From assembly GCF_040207875.1 (NCBI RefSeq), contig NZ_CP157942.1:124001-188000 (forward strand): a stretch of 64,000 bases of DNA, given 5' to 3'. The notes beneath the pieces are model-generated. The model made no database searches. It was given only the letters and a program-made list of their open reading frames with translations, and was not told where the DNA came from. This document shows positions 1 through 9,331 of this stretch, in pieces. The position numbers were made by a program, and so were the translations under genes. The number at the start of each line of letters is the position of its first letter. Position 1 is the first letter of the stretch. The DNA is from Wolbachia endosymbiont of Armadillidium arcangelii (GTDB lineage: Bacteria; Pseudomonadota; Alphaproteobacteria; Rickettsiales; Anaplasmataceae).

Positions 1-134
1 TAACATTTTGCCTCTTTGATTATACAGCAGTTTGTTGCGCAATTTGACATTAAAAAATTACAGCAAGCTGCTGGAGAGTCTGGCTGTTAACACTTTATAA
101 ATTACGCATGAGGCTCTTGCACAAATACCAACGC

Positions 135-410
135 TTATTCTGGGCTGCGTTCATAAATGTCCTTCCGATGTCCCATTGCAGTAATAGTTACTGTGTGTTT
201 TGAGTAGTTTATCCTATAAATTACACGATAATCACTTACTCGTATCCTAAAATACCCTTTGAATTCATGCGATAATGCTTTACCTATTGCTTTAGGGTTG
301 GTTGCAAGACGACTATCTACAGCTCTTCTCACTCTAGATCTTATCGTTGGTGGTAATGCAAGAAAGTCCTCCTCAAGAACTCTTTTTGAATAGATAATAT
401 CGTATCCCAG
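135..410 (-). CDS. RelE/ParE-family toxin of a toxin-antitoxin pair
   Basis: The C-terminal half has the RelE/ParE signature: a YFRIRVSDYRVIYRI strand pair followed by GHRKDIY, typical of ribosome-dependent mRNA interferases or gyrase poisons. The frame stays open upstream to the antitoxin stop codon at 426-428 but has no ATG, GTG or TTG at the place where the fold should begin (DIIYSKRVLEEDFLALP). A good Shine-Dalgarno (AGGTGGAG) lies 7 bases before a CTG at 408-410, so I place the start there, giving about 91 residues. A GTG at 332 would remove the first helices. The order antitoxin then toxin, 15 bases apart, fits a TA operon. Family is firm; start and activity are inferred. Confidence 0.75.
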   Translation of the reverse strand: MGYDIIYSKRVLEEDFLALPPTIRSRVRRAVDSRLATNPKAIGKALSHEFKGYFRIRVSDYRVIYRINYSKHTVTITAMGHRKDIYERSPE

Positions 411-425
411 CTTGTATCTCCACCT

Positions 426-713
426 TTAGACTGTTTTTGCAGATAATATTCTATTCCAATCTACATCCTCACTTCTAATTTCTTCATCACCTCTAGCATC
501 ACGCTCAAGAGAAAGCTTAGCCAACTTTATATCTACTTCATCTATTTCATCATCTTCTTCAGATAATTTACTTGCTTCAATTTCTTCTTCCACTAGGTCC
601 TTTACAACTTCTTCTATAGTTCTATTTTGAACTTTTGCCATTTCTATAAGGTAGTGAGCAAATTCCCCCTCAAAATTTACATTAACATTAAGCCTTTCTT
701 GACTTTGATCCAT
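426..713 (-). CDS. Antitoxin partner of the RelE-like toxin
   Basis: A 95-residue acidic protein directly upstream of the RelE-like toxin, in the same frame, with only its stop codon and a ribosome site between them. The N-terminal half (FEGEFAHYLIEMAKVQNRTIEEV) looks like a small helical dimerisation or DNA-binding segment. The C-terminal half is rich in Glu and Asp, as expected for the flexible tail that wraps a toxin. I do not recognise the exact antitoxin family; the role is inferred from size, charge and position. By analogy it would repress its own operon. Confidence 0.6.
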   Translation of the reverse strand: MDQSQERLNVNVNFEGEFAHYLIEMAKVQNRTIEEVVKDLVEEEIEASKLSEEDDEIDEVDIKLAKLSLERDARGDEEIRSEDVDWNRILSAKTV

Positions 714-752
714 ATTTTAACTAGAAAATACCAATTTTAAACTATAACATTT

Positions 753-998
753 TTACACAATTTTGTCAATCCCCTTACTTGTCGCAATCACAATTCTTCT
801 CTTCGGTCTCACACCTGCAACTTTCAGTTCAGCTTTAATTCGTTGTCTTAAGCTTAGTAGATCCTTTATCTGAACTTCAGCATATCTCACCACATGGTCA
901 CCATATGCAATTGATACTACTCGCTCTCCGCTTTGCAGTTTTTGAATTGCTTTCTCAACTTGAGTTAAATACTCTTCACTGTACATTTTGATTACCAA
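753..998 (-). CDS. Phage head-tail joining protein, gpW family
   Basis: An 81-residue protein with the gpW layout: a helical N-terminus, then AYGDHVVRYAEVQIKDLLSLRQRI. In lambda-like phages gpW seals the DNA-filled head at the portal and prepares it for the tail. Its position just downstream of the large terminase, with overlapping ends, is the classical order. Two Met codons (998 and 986) are possible starts; both lie within the end of the terminase frame. The gene looks intact although the terminase before it is broken. Confidence 0.8.
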   Translation of the reverse strand: MVIKMYSEEYLTQVEKAIQKLQSGERVVSIAYGDHVVRYAEVQIKDLLSLRQRIKAELKVAGVRPKRRIVIATSKGIDKIV

Positions 999-2788
999 GC
1001 CATTTACTCTGTCTTAATTTTTTGGGCTTTTTGCTTTCCATTTTTCCACTCAAACTATTCCATTTACTCTCTGGCCAACGATCAATTCCAAGTGCAATAG
1101 ATGCTGCTCTCGCATAAATTCGGCAATCCAGTACTTCATTTCTTTCTCTTACCTTTTGCCACTCTTGTTTAGTGTATCCTTTTACTACCTTGCTGACTAA
1201 TTGCTCTGCTGTTAGCTGTTTAAAATATTCAGGTGCATACTCCGGAAAGTGACAATATCCTGCTGGAGCTTCTTCACCTTCTTTTAAAACATTAAGTAAT
1301 TGAAAAAGCTCTGACTTTAATATCGATACTCCTACTGGCCAGAGCTTTATTCCTCTTTTCAGCTTTTGCCCTCCAACTTACTCTACTTGGGCTGCTAAGT
1401 GGCACTAGGGCTTTATTTACACCTTTCACTGCCATTACTCTTCCAGAGCCTTGATGACCTCTTACCCAATTGTAAACTTCCTGTGTTGCATACCCTGCAT
1501 CTACTGCCATCATGCTTATCATGTATTCAAGCCCATTTTTACCGATAAAATGATGATTTAAGAGCTCAGAGAGTTTTCCCCATACTTCTCCACCTCCTGT
1601 ATCTCCTTCAAATACTCGGTAGTCTATTGACCAACTTTCACGACTTTTTCCCCATGCTACAACTTCCACCTCTAGACGATCTTTTTGGACACCTACTCCT
1701 GCTGTGAGGATTACTTCGCCTTTTGGTACTGTGCCAATCTGAAAAAATTCTCTCCTGTTAAATAATTGCTTCCAGTCTGGTACTTCTCCTTTATCTACCC
1801 AGGTTTCTCCAAGTGTGGTATTTATCCAAACTTTTAGTAATTGTTCACTTTCTTTTGCATGCATTCTACTGCTTGAGTCCAACTATACCAGCCAACTGGA
1901 CTTGAAAGATGAAATCCTTTTTTCTCACCTTTTACTCTATTAGTAGGCCTCCATTCTCCACGCTCAAGCATCTCTGTTTTTTGATGATTTTCTATCTTTT
2001 TACCACATTCTATACATATATAGTGTGCTGTATTTGGATTTTTATCTTCCCATTTTATTTGTGACCACTTTAGAACTTGATAGTAATTACAATGCGGACA
2101 TGGTACAAAAAAATATCTCTTATCTGTTGCTTCAAATTCTTTCTCAATTCTGCTTATTCCATGAATCGTTGGTGTTGATACTAAAAAAATCTTTCGCCGT
2201 GCAAATGTATTAGTTCGTGCAATACTGAGTAGTACTGGATCTCCTTCTCCTCCTGAATCTCCTGGATATGCATCTATCTCATCAAGAAAGAGATACTTTA
2301 CTGGCATAGAGCGAAGTCCCACACTGCTATTTGCTCCAGTTATTACTACTATTCCACCTGGAAATTCCTTACTTTGTACAGTATTGCCTGAGTCTCTTGA
2401 CCTTGGGTCTTTTACTTTACTTTTTAAACATGGTGTACTTTCAATCAGTGGTGCAAATCTTCCCTTTGACCAACGTTTTCCCATTTCAACTGTTGGCTGC
2501 ACAACTAACATTGGACCTGGTGTTTGATCTATGATATAGCCTATCCAATTATTTCCTGCTTCTGTTCCTCCAATCTGCGCTCCTTTCATGAATACTACTT
2601 TTTCTGCTGGCGAGGATGGAGATCATGATTTCTTTAAGATATGGCGTTCTCTCTGTTCTCCATTTACCTGGCTCTGATGCTGCAGTTGGCGCTAAAACTC
2701 GATATTCATTTGCCCACTCTGATACTTTAAGTTGCGGATCTGGTCTTAAACCTTCAGAAAAAGATGTTGCGTATATCATTGTCTGCAT
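976..2788 (-). pseudogene. Phage terminase large subunit (gpA-like), frameshifted
   Basis: The motor/nuclease that cuts and pumps phage DNA, here split over four reading frames. Piece 1 (about 2788-2610) carries EGLRPDPQLKVSEWANEYR and ends before the ATPase. Piece 2 (2589-1850) has the motif around KGAQIGGTEAGNN (Walker A region), KYLFLDEIDAYP (Walker B) and two Cys pairs, CPHC and CIEC. Piece 3 (about 1880-1350) has the nuclease-like part with AVDAGY. Piece 4 (about 1350-976) runs from GIKLWPVGVSILKS to the stop. The breaks near 2610, 1855 and 1350 look like small indels, the last in an A run. The ATG at 2788 overlaps the preceding ankyrin frame by 13 bases. Packaging by this copy should be lost. 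Confidence 0.85.
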
Positions 2789-4219
2789 CTACTCATAATT
2801 GGTTCTATCTCAAAATCATTAACAGTAGAACTACACTCCTCCAGTTCCATAAACATCTTTTTCTGAAATTCGTTTTCTATATATCTTTTGCTCATCTCAC
2901 TTATGATTATTGCTATAACAAGCGCAAATACCCCTGTTATTGTTGCAAAAATGATCGCATTGCTTATTGTTGTTGTTATTAACCCTATATATACTGCTAC
3001 TGCTATTGCGCTGACTGTAATATAGATGCAGATAATATTATTATGCTTTTTCATCCTTTTATCTGCTATTTCTCTCTGTGCTATATATTTATTATGAATG
3101 GTTGGAAAATTAACAACGGTATCTCTGCAGAGCAATGACCCATTTTTTTTCAGTAAATAAAACTTTAAGTAACTCCAAATTATTTGATTTGATTGCTAAG
3201 TGCAAAACAGGTGTATAATTTGCTCCTTTTTTCAGTAGTAATTTTACTGCATGTAAATGTCCTTTTTCTGCAGCAAGGTAAATCGGTGATAGACCTTTAT
3301 TATTTACAATATCAATATCGATTTCTTCTTTTAAAATTGTATCTACAACTCCTTTTTGTGCAGCTAAATGGAGTAGACTATTCTTTTTAGAACCGTATTT
3401 ATTACTCATTAAAGCCTTCTTTATCTCAGGTTTAGCGTAATCAAATGGTGTCTTGCCGCTATCGTCTTTTACCAGAGGATCTATATCTTCTCGCGTTAGT
3501 AAGACCTCTATTGTTTTAAGTCTTTCAGCGTAATGTAGTGGTGTTCTATTTTCATAGTCTTGCAAATTGACTTGAGCATTAGGCTCCTTTATTAAGCATT
3601 TGAGGATATCAAGACATAAGTCTCTTTCATCGTAATTAGTATTACTTACAGCTATATGAACAGGTATTGAGTTTTGTCCCATGCGTGCACTATTCACATC
3701 TGCTCCAAGCTTCAGCAGTAACTTTACTATCTCCAACTTTTTATTATTAACTGCATAGTGCATTGGTTCGTGCATCAAAGACATCAATTTCAGCGTTTCC
3801 TTCTTTTACTAAAATTTTGACAACATTTCCATGTCCTATGCCTGCTGCTAGATGTAATGGCGTATGATGCAAAGCATTTCGTACATTAACGTCAATACCT
3901 TTTCTGATCAAATATCTCACTGCATTAATTTCACCTATCATTGCAGCTAAATGAAGTAAGCTATCTTGTTCTGACCCGTACTTGTTATTAATTAGTGCTT
4001 GTAATATTTCTGCTTTTTTCCCTTCTTTGGCGTAATCAAGAACCTTCATTATCTTCCACAAAAGGATTAATGTTCTTCTTCGTGAGTAACAAATTTACCA
4101 TGCTTAAACTCTATAGCGCAATGCAGTGGAGTTTTTCCGTTTAACCCTCTGACATTAACATCTAATCCAGGTTGATTGATTAAACACTTTATTAACTCTA
4201 AACTTAAGTTATCAGCCAT
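2776..4219 (-). pseudogene. Ankyrin-repeat membrane protein, multiply frameshifted
   Basis: Starting at the ATG at 4219 (MADNLSLELIKCLINQP), four or more fragments in different frames read as one ankyrin protein. Fragments are 4219-4053, 4061-3747, 3787-3110 and 3135-2776. Ankyrin cores are clear (NGKTPLHCAIEFKHG, HTPLHLAAGIGHGNVVKIL, LSPIYLAAEKGHLHAVKLL). The last fragment has two hydrophobic stretches of about 20 residues (around ICIYITVSAIAVAVYIGLI and AIIFATITGVFALVIAII). WO phages commonly carry an ankyrin gene between small and large terminase, and such proteins are presumed to meet host partners. At least three frameshifts make this copy a probable pseudogene. Confidence 0.75.
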
Positions 4220-4238
4220 TTTGTATTCAAAATCTTTT

Positions 4239-4721
4239 TTATATTTGAAATTTAGTATTAGATAATTCTTGTAATGAGTTTGTAATCTCTTCAGTTAGCG
4301 TCTCGTGAATTTTTTCAGTGTCACTCAGTGATGCAAGCAGTGCTGAAACTCTATTTGGAACATTAAGCAAATTATTACGTACAACTCTTGCTACGTTAAA
4401 TGCCTCACTTTTTACTTCCTCTACTGCTACAAGTTCTCCTATTTCAGCTTTTGCCTTTGCTTCTAGCAACCTTCCTCGCTCCATTTCATTTTTTATTCTA
4501 GTTTTTAGCAACATTGTAGAAAGGTTATTTGTATTTTCGTTTTCTGGATTTTTCCTCCTAAGTGGCTGACTTGGATCTCTTATTGCTGCCACCGCTTCAT
4601 TTGCTTGTTCTCTATTGATCAAACCATCCTCCAACTCAACTATTCCTTTTTTTACTAAATAACAGACATATTGCTTTGATACTCCTATCTCTCTTGCCCA
4701 TTCTGTTTGTGTGATTTTCAC
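4239..4721 (-). CDS. Phage terminase small subunit (Nu1-like)
   Basis: A 160-residue protein with an N-terminal winged helix-turn-helix (MKITQTEWAREIGVSKQYVC, then a VKKGIVELEDGLINREQANE segment), a linker, and a helical C-terminus that ends in LTEEITNSLQEL. This is the Nu1/DUF1441 plan: it recognises the packaging site on phage DNA and recruits the large terminase. It is intact, whereas the large subunit two genes downstream is not. Its 5' end and the sequence just before it recur at 6940-7075, on the far side of the membrane-protein gene. Confidence 0.75.
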   Translation of the reverse strand: MKITQTEWAREIGVSKQYVCYLVKKGIVELEDGLINREQANEAVAAIRDPSQPLRRKNPENENTNNLSTMLLKTRIKNEMERGRLLEAKAKAEIGELVAVEEVKSEAFNVARVVRNNLLNVPNRVSALLASLSDTEKIHETLTEEITNSLQELSNTKFQI

Positions 4722-4850
4722 TTTTTTTTCTCCTCTCTCTTGTTTCTACGAATTTTCTTGAATCTCTGAAAAGGTTTTGCCAGTATCAGCAATTTCCTAC
4801 CTGTTTATACTTGCCGGCGTCTTAGAGATATTTTACTAATATAGAGCGAA
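4690..4850. repeat. Direct repeat flanking the membrane-effector gene (copy A)
   Basis: Read on the minus strand, this segment holds a decayed methyltransferase C-terminus (RQV.TGR, then a segment ending FSEIQE in pieces) followed by the start of the small-terminase gene (KITQTE). The same pairing occurs at 6940-7075. The shared stretch TTCTTGAATCTCTGAAAA is near identical in both. The two copies bracket the 4902-6839 gene. Confidence 0.7.
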
Positions 4851-4901
4851 GTACTCCGGTTTATAGCTGCTTTCTTTTTACATAGTGAAATTTGGCCATT
4901 T

Positions 4902-6839
4902 TCAACTAATACTATAAATTGCATCTTTGTAGTTATGAGATTCAACCACTACTTGCTCTAGCGTTAAACTGCTGCATTTGGCATCTTTACTATGGTTTTC
5001 TTCAAGCACTTTTGTCCTTGCTTCCTTTATTTCCTCAATGAACTTTCCATTAACTTTTTCTGGTTCAATTCTTTCCTCACAATATACAAGATTTGTGCAA
5101 TTTGTTTTTCTGTAGTAATGTACTCCAAGGAATATCACTGATAGTGCAAGTATACTCGAGCCTATAAGTAGTGATAACCCTACGTTATTAATCAAAGCGT
5201 TCTGGTAAAACTTCTGTACACTATTAATACCACCTTCTACATACAGTAATAAAGGCAATACTATATTTGCAGCAACCAAACTGCTTAATAATGCTGTAAA
5301 TAATGGCCTATCTTTGATTACTGATTCTACTTTATTTCTTCTACTAATGACTTTGTCGTCAATATTAATGAAGTTGTTCTTACCCTCCCAAGCGTTAAGT
5401 GTAAAATGCGAATGAGTACCATTGCCGTATTCCAGTTTGACTGATTTTATTACTTTATCTTTTGATTGATACTCTCGCACCTGATTCAAAGTTTCATTCG
5501 CATTCTTTCTCCCTATTTGACACTCTTCAGTATCTCTAAATTGCTTTATTCCACAAAATATCGGACTAATTGCAACCAATAATGCAACAGCTAGAATTGG
5601 TATAGTTACATAGATGACACTGTTTGCAAAAAATGCAATAAATTGTGCTTTATCCTGTAAATATACCAAAGCTGCAGAAACGCTAAGTGCAACAGCAGCT
5701 ATACCGAAAATTATAAATTCCTTCTGCTGCACTGCATATTTTACTCTTGGCAAAATTCTATTTGTTTTCTTTTCTTTTTTAATTAACGGGGTTTCTTCAT
5801 TATCACTTTTTTCTGATGAGCTAGTTGAAAGTGTAACTGGACTATCATGATTTAATGACATATTCTCCCATCCTTGATTGCCACAAGACTCACTCATTTC
5901 TGTTACTTGAGAATTTGATCTTGTCATCTCTGCACTTCTATTGTCTATTCCACTATCACTTCCTTCCAAACTCTTTTTTAAAAATTTTGTATTCAGATCT
6001 ACAGGTTCACCAATTATATCTTCTGATCCTTTCTTAATTGATGTTTCTTCAGAATTTGACTTTTCCATCTCCGGACTTTGATCGTTTATTTCACCATCTA
6101 AACCTCTTTTCGAGAATTTTTTATTTTTGTCTATAGTTGCATACATAGGTTCTCCTATAGCTTCTTGCTCATCACATTTTTCTCCATTTAATTGGAAAGA
6201 AGAATGTGGTAGCTTTGGTGGTGCAATATTCTGAATAATACTCAACCGATGATTTTCTGCTGTTCTAGGTGAAGGTGGAGCTACATTTCTAATATTGTCC
6301 TTCTCTAACATTCCATTCCTAGGTAACGGCTTTGGTTTATCTCCTAATTCTTTATCCTCTTCCTCTTTTTGCATTTCTTTTGTATTGTCTATTTTGGGGT
6401 TGGAAGATGTGTTGGATGCTGCCTCAAACTGATCAAGAGAATACGGACGGTTATATTCTATTCCATTTGCCTCACAAACTGCATTAAATTCATCCTCTGT
6501 ATCTTCACTCTTATCCAACACTGAAAGTGCATCAAATTGATCAGCACCTGCCTCGTCCATTCCTAGTGTAATACTGCCATCACTACCATTACTAATCACA
6601 TTTGAAAAAGCTGCTTTGTATTCAGTGTTGCACTGCTTCAGATCGTGACTACCGCAAGTTTGCTTCATATGTTTCTCCTTAATAATAGGTGTTTGCTTCG
6701 TACCTTTTTCAAACAATTCAATTCTCTCCTTAACAGATAGTGTAGAATTTGAAACATTATTTTCTACTTCTTCAGAAAACGATGCTTCATTATTTGTTTG
6801 CGACGTTACTACTCCAGCTAACGTCTTTTCTTGATTCAT
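4902..6839 (-). CDS. Putative host-interacting membrane protein with EPIYA-like motif
   Basis: A 645-residue protein if translation starts at the ATG at 6839 (MNQEKTLAGVVTSQ). The frame is open 30 codons further, without an ATG. Residues 1-360 are polar, acidic and low in structure, with proline clusters (APPSPRT, APPKLP). About residues 225-320 hold two degenerate units of about 45 residues, each beginning IGEP. The first reads EPMYATID, close to the EPIYA-type tyrosine phosphorylation motifs of bacterial effectors; in the second the Tyr is lost (EPVDLN). Four hydrophobic stretches follow, near residues 372-392, 402-425, 520-545 and 560-585, then a charged tail. I know no named family. An exported or membrane effector is inferred only from the layout. 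It interrupts the usual methyltransferase-to-small-terminase order. Confidence 0.6.
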   Translation of the reverse strand: MNQEKTLAGVVTSQTNNEASFSEEVENNVSNSTLSVKERIELFEKGTKQTPIIKEKHMKQTCGSHDLKQCNTEYKAAFSNVISNGSDGSITLGMDEAGADQFDALSVLDKSEDTEDEFNAVCEANGIEYNRPYSLDQFEAASNTSSNPKIDNTKEMQKEEEDKELGDKPKPLPRNGMLEKDNIRNVAPPSPRTAENHRLSIIQNIAPPKLPHSSFQLNGEKCDEQEAIGEPMYATIDKNKKFSKRGLDGEINDQSPEMEKSNSEETSIKKGSEDIIGEPVDLNTKFLKKSLEGSDSGIDNRSAEMTRSNSQVTEMSESCGNQGWENMSLNHDSPVTLSTSSSEKSDNEETPLIKKEKKTNRILPRVKYAVQQKEFIIFGIAAVALSVSAALVYLQDKAQFIAFFANSVIYVTIPILAVALLVAISPIFCGIKQFRDTEECQIGRKNANETLNQVREYQSKDKVIKSVKLEYGNGTHSHFTLNAWEGKNNFINIDDKVISRRNKVESVIKDRPLFTALLSSLVAANIVLPLLLYVEGGINSVQKFYQNALINNVGLSLLIGSSILALSVIFLGVHYYRKTNCTNLVYCEERIEPEKVNGKFIEEIKEARTKVLEENHSKDAKCSSLTLEQVVVESHNYKDAIYSIS

Positions 6840-6939
6840 TGAGTACACCACATTTAATCCAAAGTTATTTGTTACGCTAAACTCATTAAAATACGGTATA
6901 TACCAGTAAATTAATATTACAACTACCAAGGCTTACTAA

Positions 6940-7075
6940 ATTTCTGTTTGCGTTATCTTTTCCACTTTTTTCTTACTGTTTTTCTTCTTGAATCTCTGAA
7001 AAAGTTTTACCAGCACCAGAAAGAATTGCTTCCCTACCTGTGTACACTTGCCAACGTTTTATGGTTACATCTACA
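6940..7075. repeat. Direct repeat flanking the membrane-effector gene (copy B)
   Basis: On the minus strand this reads FVDVTIKRWQVYTGREAIL, then SGAGKTFSEIQEE and a stop. That is the natural end of the upstream methyltransferase, now out of frame with it. It continues into EKITQTEI and a stop, a truncated second copy of the small-terminase start. With copy A at 4690-4850 it brackets the 4902-6839 gene, as left by a tandem duplication or by insertion with duplication. Confidence 0.7.
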
Positions 7076-8249
7076 AATTTAGCTCTATTGTTCTGCAAAT
7101 TCTTCCTGTTCTCTCACATGCAATCAGTGTACTTCCAGAGCCGCTAATTAGCTCTATTGTTCTGCAAATTCTTTCTGTTCTCTCACATGCAATCAGTGTA
7201 CTTCCAGAACCGCTAAATGGATCAAGTACTATGTCTCCTGGTCTGCTGCTGTTTACTATTGCTCTCTCCATTAGCTCTACTGGCTTCATCATTGGATGTA
7301 GTGTATTGTGTGTTGGCTTATCATAAAACCACAGATCGCTTTGATTTCTACCGCCATGCCACTCACGTTTATTACCGCTTTTCCAACCGTAGAGCATTGC
7401 TTCGTATTGTCTTTGATAATCTGATCTGCCTAGCGTAAAGTGATTCTTTGCCCAAATGATAAATGTTGACCATTTTCCTCCTGCCTCCTCAAATGCTTTT
7501 TGCAACGTTGAAAACTCTGATGATGATATGCAGATGTAAATTGCTCCCTTCGTATATGCTAAAATATTGGAACAGATGTCGTAGAGAAAAAGTTCGTACT
7601 TTTCACCTTGATTATCATTTAATATTTTTTTATCTTCTCTCTCCTGACTGCTACCATAATCAACATTATATGGAGGATCACACACAGTAATATCTGCCAT
7701 TTTATCATCTAACAGCGCTTTATATGATTCAACTACAGAGCTATCACCACAATAGATTCGATGATCACCTAAAATCCAAAGATCACCTGGTTTTGTTACT
7801 TTTTTGTCATCAATAGCTAAGTCAGAAAGATCTTCTTTTTCACTATCTAAATCATCAAGGAAATGTTGAACTTTTTCTAATTCAAATCCTGTCATTTTAA
7901 GATCAAACTGTAAATCTTCTAACTCTTGAATTTCTACTTTCAAAAGCTCATCATCCCACTTTGCCCAATTAGCTGATTGATTTGCCAGTAATCGAAAAGC
8001 TTTAGTTTGTGGTTCGTTTAAATTATCACTTAAAACCACTGGAATACTCTCCATACCAAGTTTTCTTGCTGCTTTAAGTCTTAAATGACCATCAACCACA
8101 GTGCCATCGCTTTTTGCAACTATTGGAATACGAAAGCCAAATTCTCGAATAGAAGCACACATTCTGTTGACCACATCGTCATTTTTACGTGGGTTACGCT
8201 CATATTCAACTAGGTTTCGAGTAGGATAGTAGTGGATTGCTAAATTCAT
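7071..8249 (-). CDS. ParB-like nuclease / DNA methyltransferase fusion
   Basis: A 392-residue two-domain protein. Residues 1-150 are ParB/sulfiredoxin-like (VVDGHLRLKAARKLG at 51-65). Residues 155-390 form an N4/N6 DNA methyltransferase with the catalytic DPPYN at 191-195 and the SAM-binding DPFSGSGST at 343-351. Such proteins methylate phage DNA and may evade host restriction. The C-terminus is damaged: a 69-bp tandem duplication repeats 23 residues (ISGSGSTLIACERT onward), and a frameshift then gives an early stop after NL. The normal tail (VDVTIKRWQVYTG) lies just downstream in another frame. The catalytic core is intact, so activity is possible but unproven. Confidence 0.85.
   Translation of the reverse strand: MNLAIHYYPTRNLVEYERNPRKNDDVVNRMCASIREFGFRIPIVAKSDGTVVDGHLRLKAARKLGMESIPVVLSDNLNEPQTKAFRLLANQSANWAKWDDELLKVEIQELEDLQFDLKMTGFELEKVQHFLDDLDSEKEDLSDLAIDDKKVTKPGDLWILGDHRIYCGDSSVVESYKALLDDKMADITVCDPPYNVDYGSSQEREDKKILNDNQGEKYELFLYDICSNILAYTKGAIYICISSSEFSTLQKAFEEAGGKWSTFIIWAKNHFTLGRSDYQRQYEAMLYGWKSGNKREWHGGRNQSDLWFYDKPTHNTLHPMMKPVELMERAIVNSSRPGDIVLDPFSGSGSTLIACERTERICRTIELISGSGSTLIACERTGRICRTIELNL
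7079..7216. repeat. 69-bp tandem duplication in the methyltransferase gene
   Basis: Two head-to-tail 69-bp units, 7079-7147 and 7148-7216, each starting TTAGCTCTATTGTTCTGCAA on the plus strand. They differ at very few bases. Each encodes 23 residues covering the glycine-rich SAM motif, so the protein frame is kept through the duplication. Confidence 0.9.
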
Positions 8250-8352
8250 ATCTTAATAATTAAAAAGTTAATATTCAAAATATATCTGACGCTAGAGAAG
8301 GCCTGGGGTCGAACCCACCAAACCCGCCAGCCTGGCCGAAAGGACCCACTTC

Positions 8353-8814
8353 CTATGTGCTATCTAGCATATTAAAATCTTTACTAAAATTATTAACGTA
8401 GAACATTAATGCCAAAGCATCTGCTTCGTTATCATCTCGAGGTGAAAAACCTTTTTCACGTATCGCTTCAATAACTTCATTTTTGCTTGCATTACCATTA
8501 CCAGCTATAAAGCGTTTGATAGTTTTAACATTAACACCTTGGTAGGGAATATTGTTCTCCTCACACCAAGCAGAGAGAACGGCAAGGAAACCACCGTAGC
8601 AATGCGCTGCATCAGTTCCAAGATGTCTTCTTACTTCTTCAAAATAAACCGCAGTGAACTTATGCTCCAAGGAATTAAGCCAATTGCGAAAACTCAAAAA
8701 ATGCATGCCACCTCCACTGAAACGGCTACCATGAAAGTTTTCACTGCCACTTTGAATTACTCCGTCTTTGAGAATAGCCCAGCCTGTTTGTTTGCCGAGG
8801 TCTAGTGTTAGCAT
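8353..8814 (-). CDS. RuvC-like Holliday-junction resolvase of phage type
   Basis: A 153-residue RNase H-fold nuclease. The acidic catalytic positions are visible: Asp in LDLG (residues 4-7), Glu in YFEEVRR (57-63) and the Asp cluster DDNEADA (127-133), with a Lys-rich helix near residues 97-113. This is the plan of RuvC and of short phage resolvases that trim branched DNA before packaging. Position upstream of the methyltransferase and terminase on the same strand supports a packaging role. It appears intact. Confidence 0.8.
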   Translation of the reverse strand: MLTLDLGKQTGWAILKDGVIQSGSENFHGSRFSGGGMHFLSFRNWLNSLEHKFTAVYFEEVRRHLGTDAAHCYGGFLAVLSAWCEENNIPYQGVNVKTIKRFIAGNGNASKNEVIEAIREKGFSPRDDNEADALALMFYVNNFSKDFNMLDST

Positions 8815-9331
8815 TTGCTATTATTTAAAACTATAAGTAGCACTAAATATCGTTTGGTTCTGTCAAAATGTACTATCAAAAAGCGGTTTATAGTTTTTTT
8901 ATTGGCCAACAACGGAAATCCAAGAATCATGTGCTACCCCTAAGAAGTATGTGGGTCGAGGTTGTCTACGTTATAGTAGCTCTTTCAACCACCTCTTAAC
9001 AGATATATACTAGAAATGAGGTCAGAAATTTGATTTGCACTAAAATTTTTTGTTTTAGTTAAGTTATTTCTTCTCAATTACGCAACTTAGCAAACACTTT
9101 GTTTCTCTTGCTATCAGCTAATTTAAAGGTTTTCTGGGAACACTCAATAAAAAAAGATGAGAGATACAAGGAATTTATGAAAGCTGTTGCAAAGTGAGTT
9201 TTCTCCTTCATACAAATTTTTTCTTTACAATGAATAAAAACGATGTTAAACTTACCTGTAAGTTTACTTATATCAATCTAATCATTAGTAGTACTTTTTA
9301 TTTGCTTTTTAAAGGGTGTTAAAGGAAGTGT
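8815..9331. other. Divergent intergenic region with one small coding remnant
   Basis: This gap separates the leftward packaging genes from rightward rhuM. I see no RNA gene. A short open stretch ends at the TGA at 9195-9197 (LKVFWEHSIKKDERYKEFMK, then AVAK). It looks like the C-terminus of a lost protein that I cannot name. The rest is AT-rich and presumably holds the rhuM promoter, which I cannot place with confidence. Confidence 0.35.

Noticed and set aside
1..90. A plus-strand stretch reading QQFVAQFDIKKLQQAAGE at the left edge
   Set aside because: A stop at position 1-3 in the same frame limits it to 28 codons, and there is no start or recognisable motif.
8270..8345. GC-rich patch with GGGTCGAACCC, resembling a tRNA T-arm
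   Set aside because: I could not find an acceptor stem, anticodon arm or D-arm around it on either strand.
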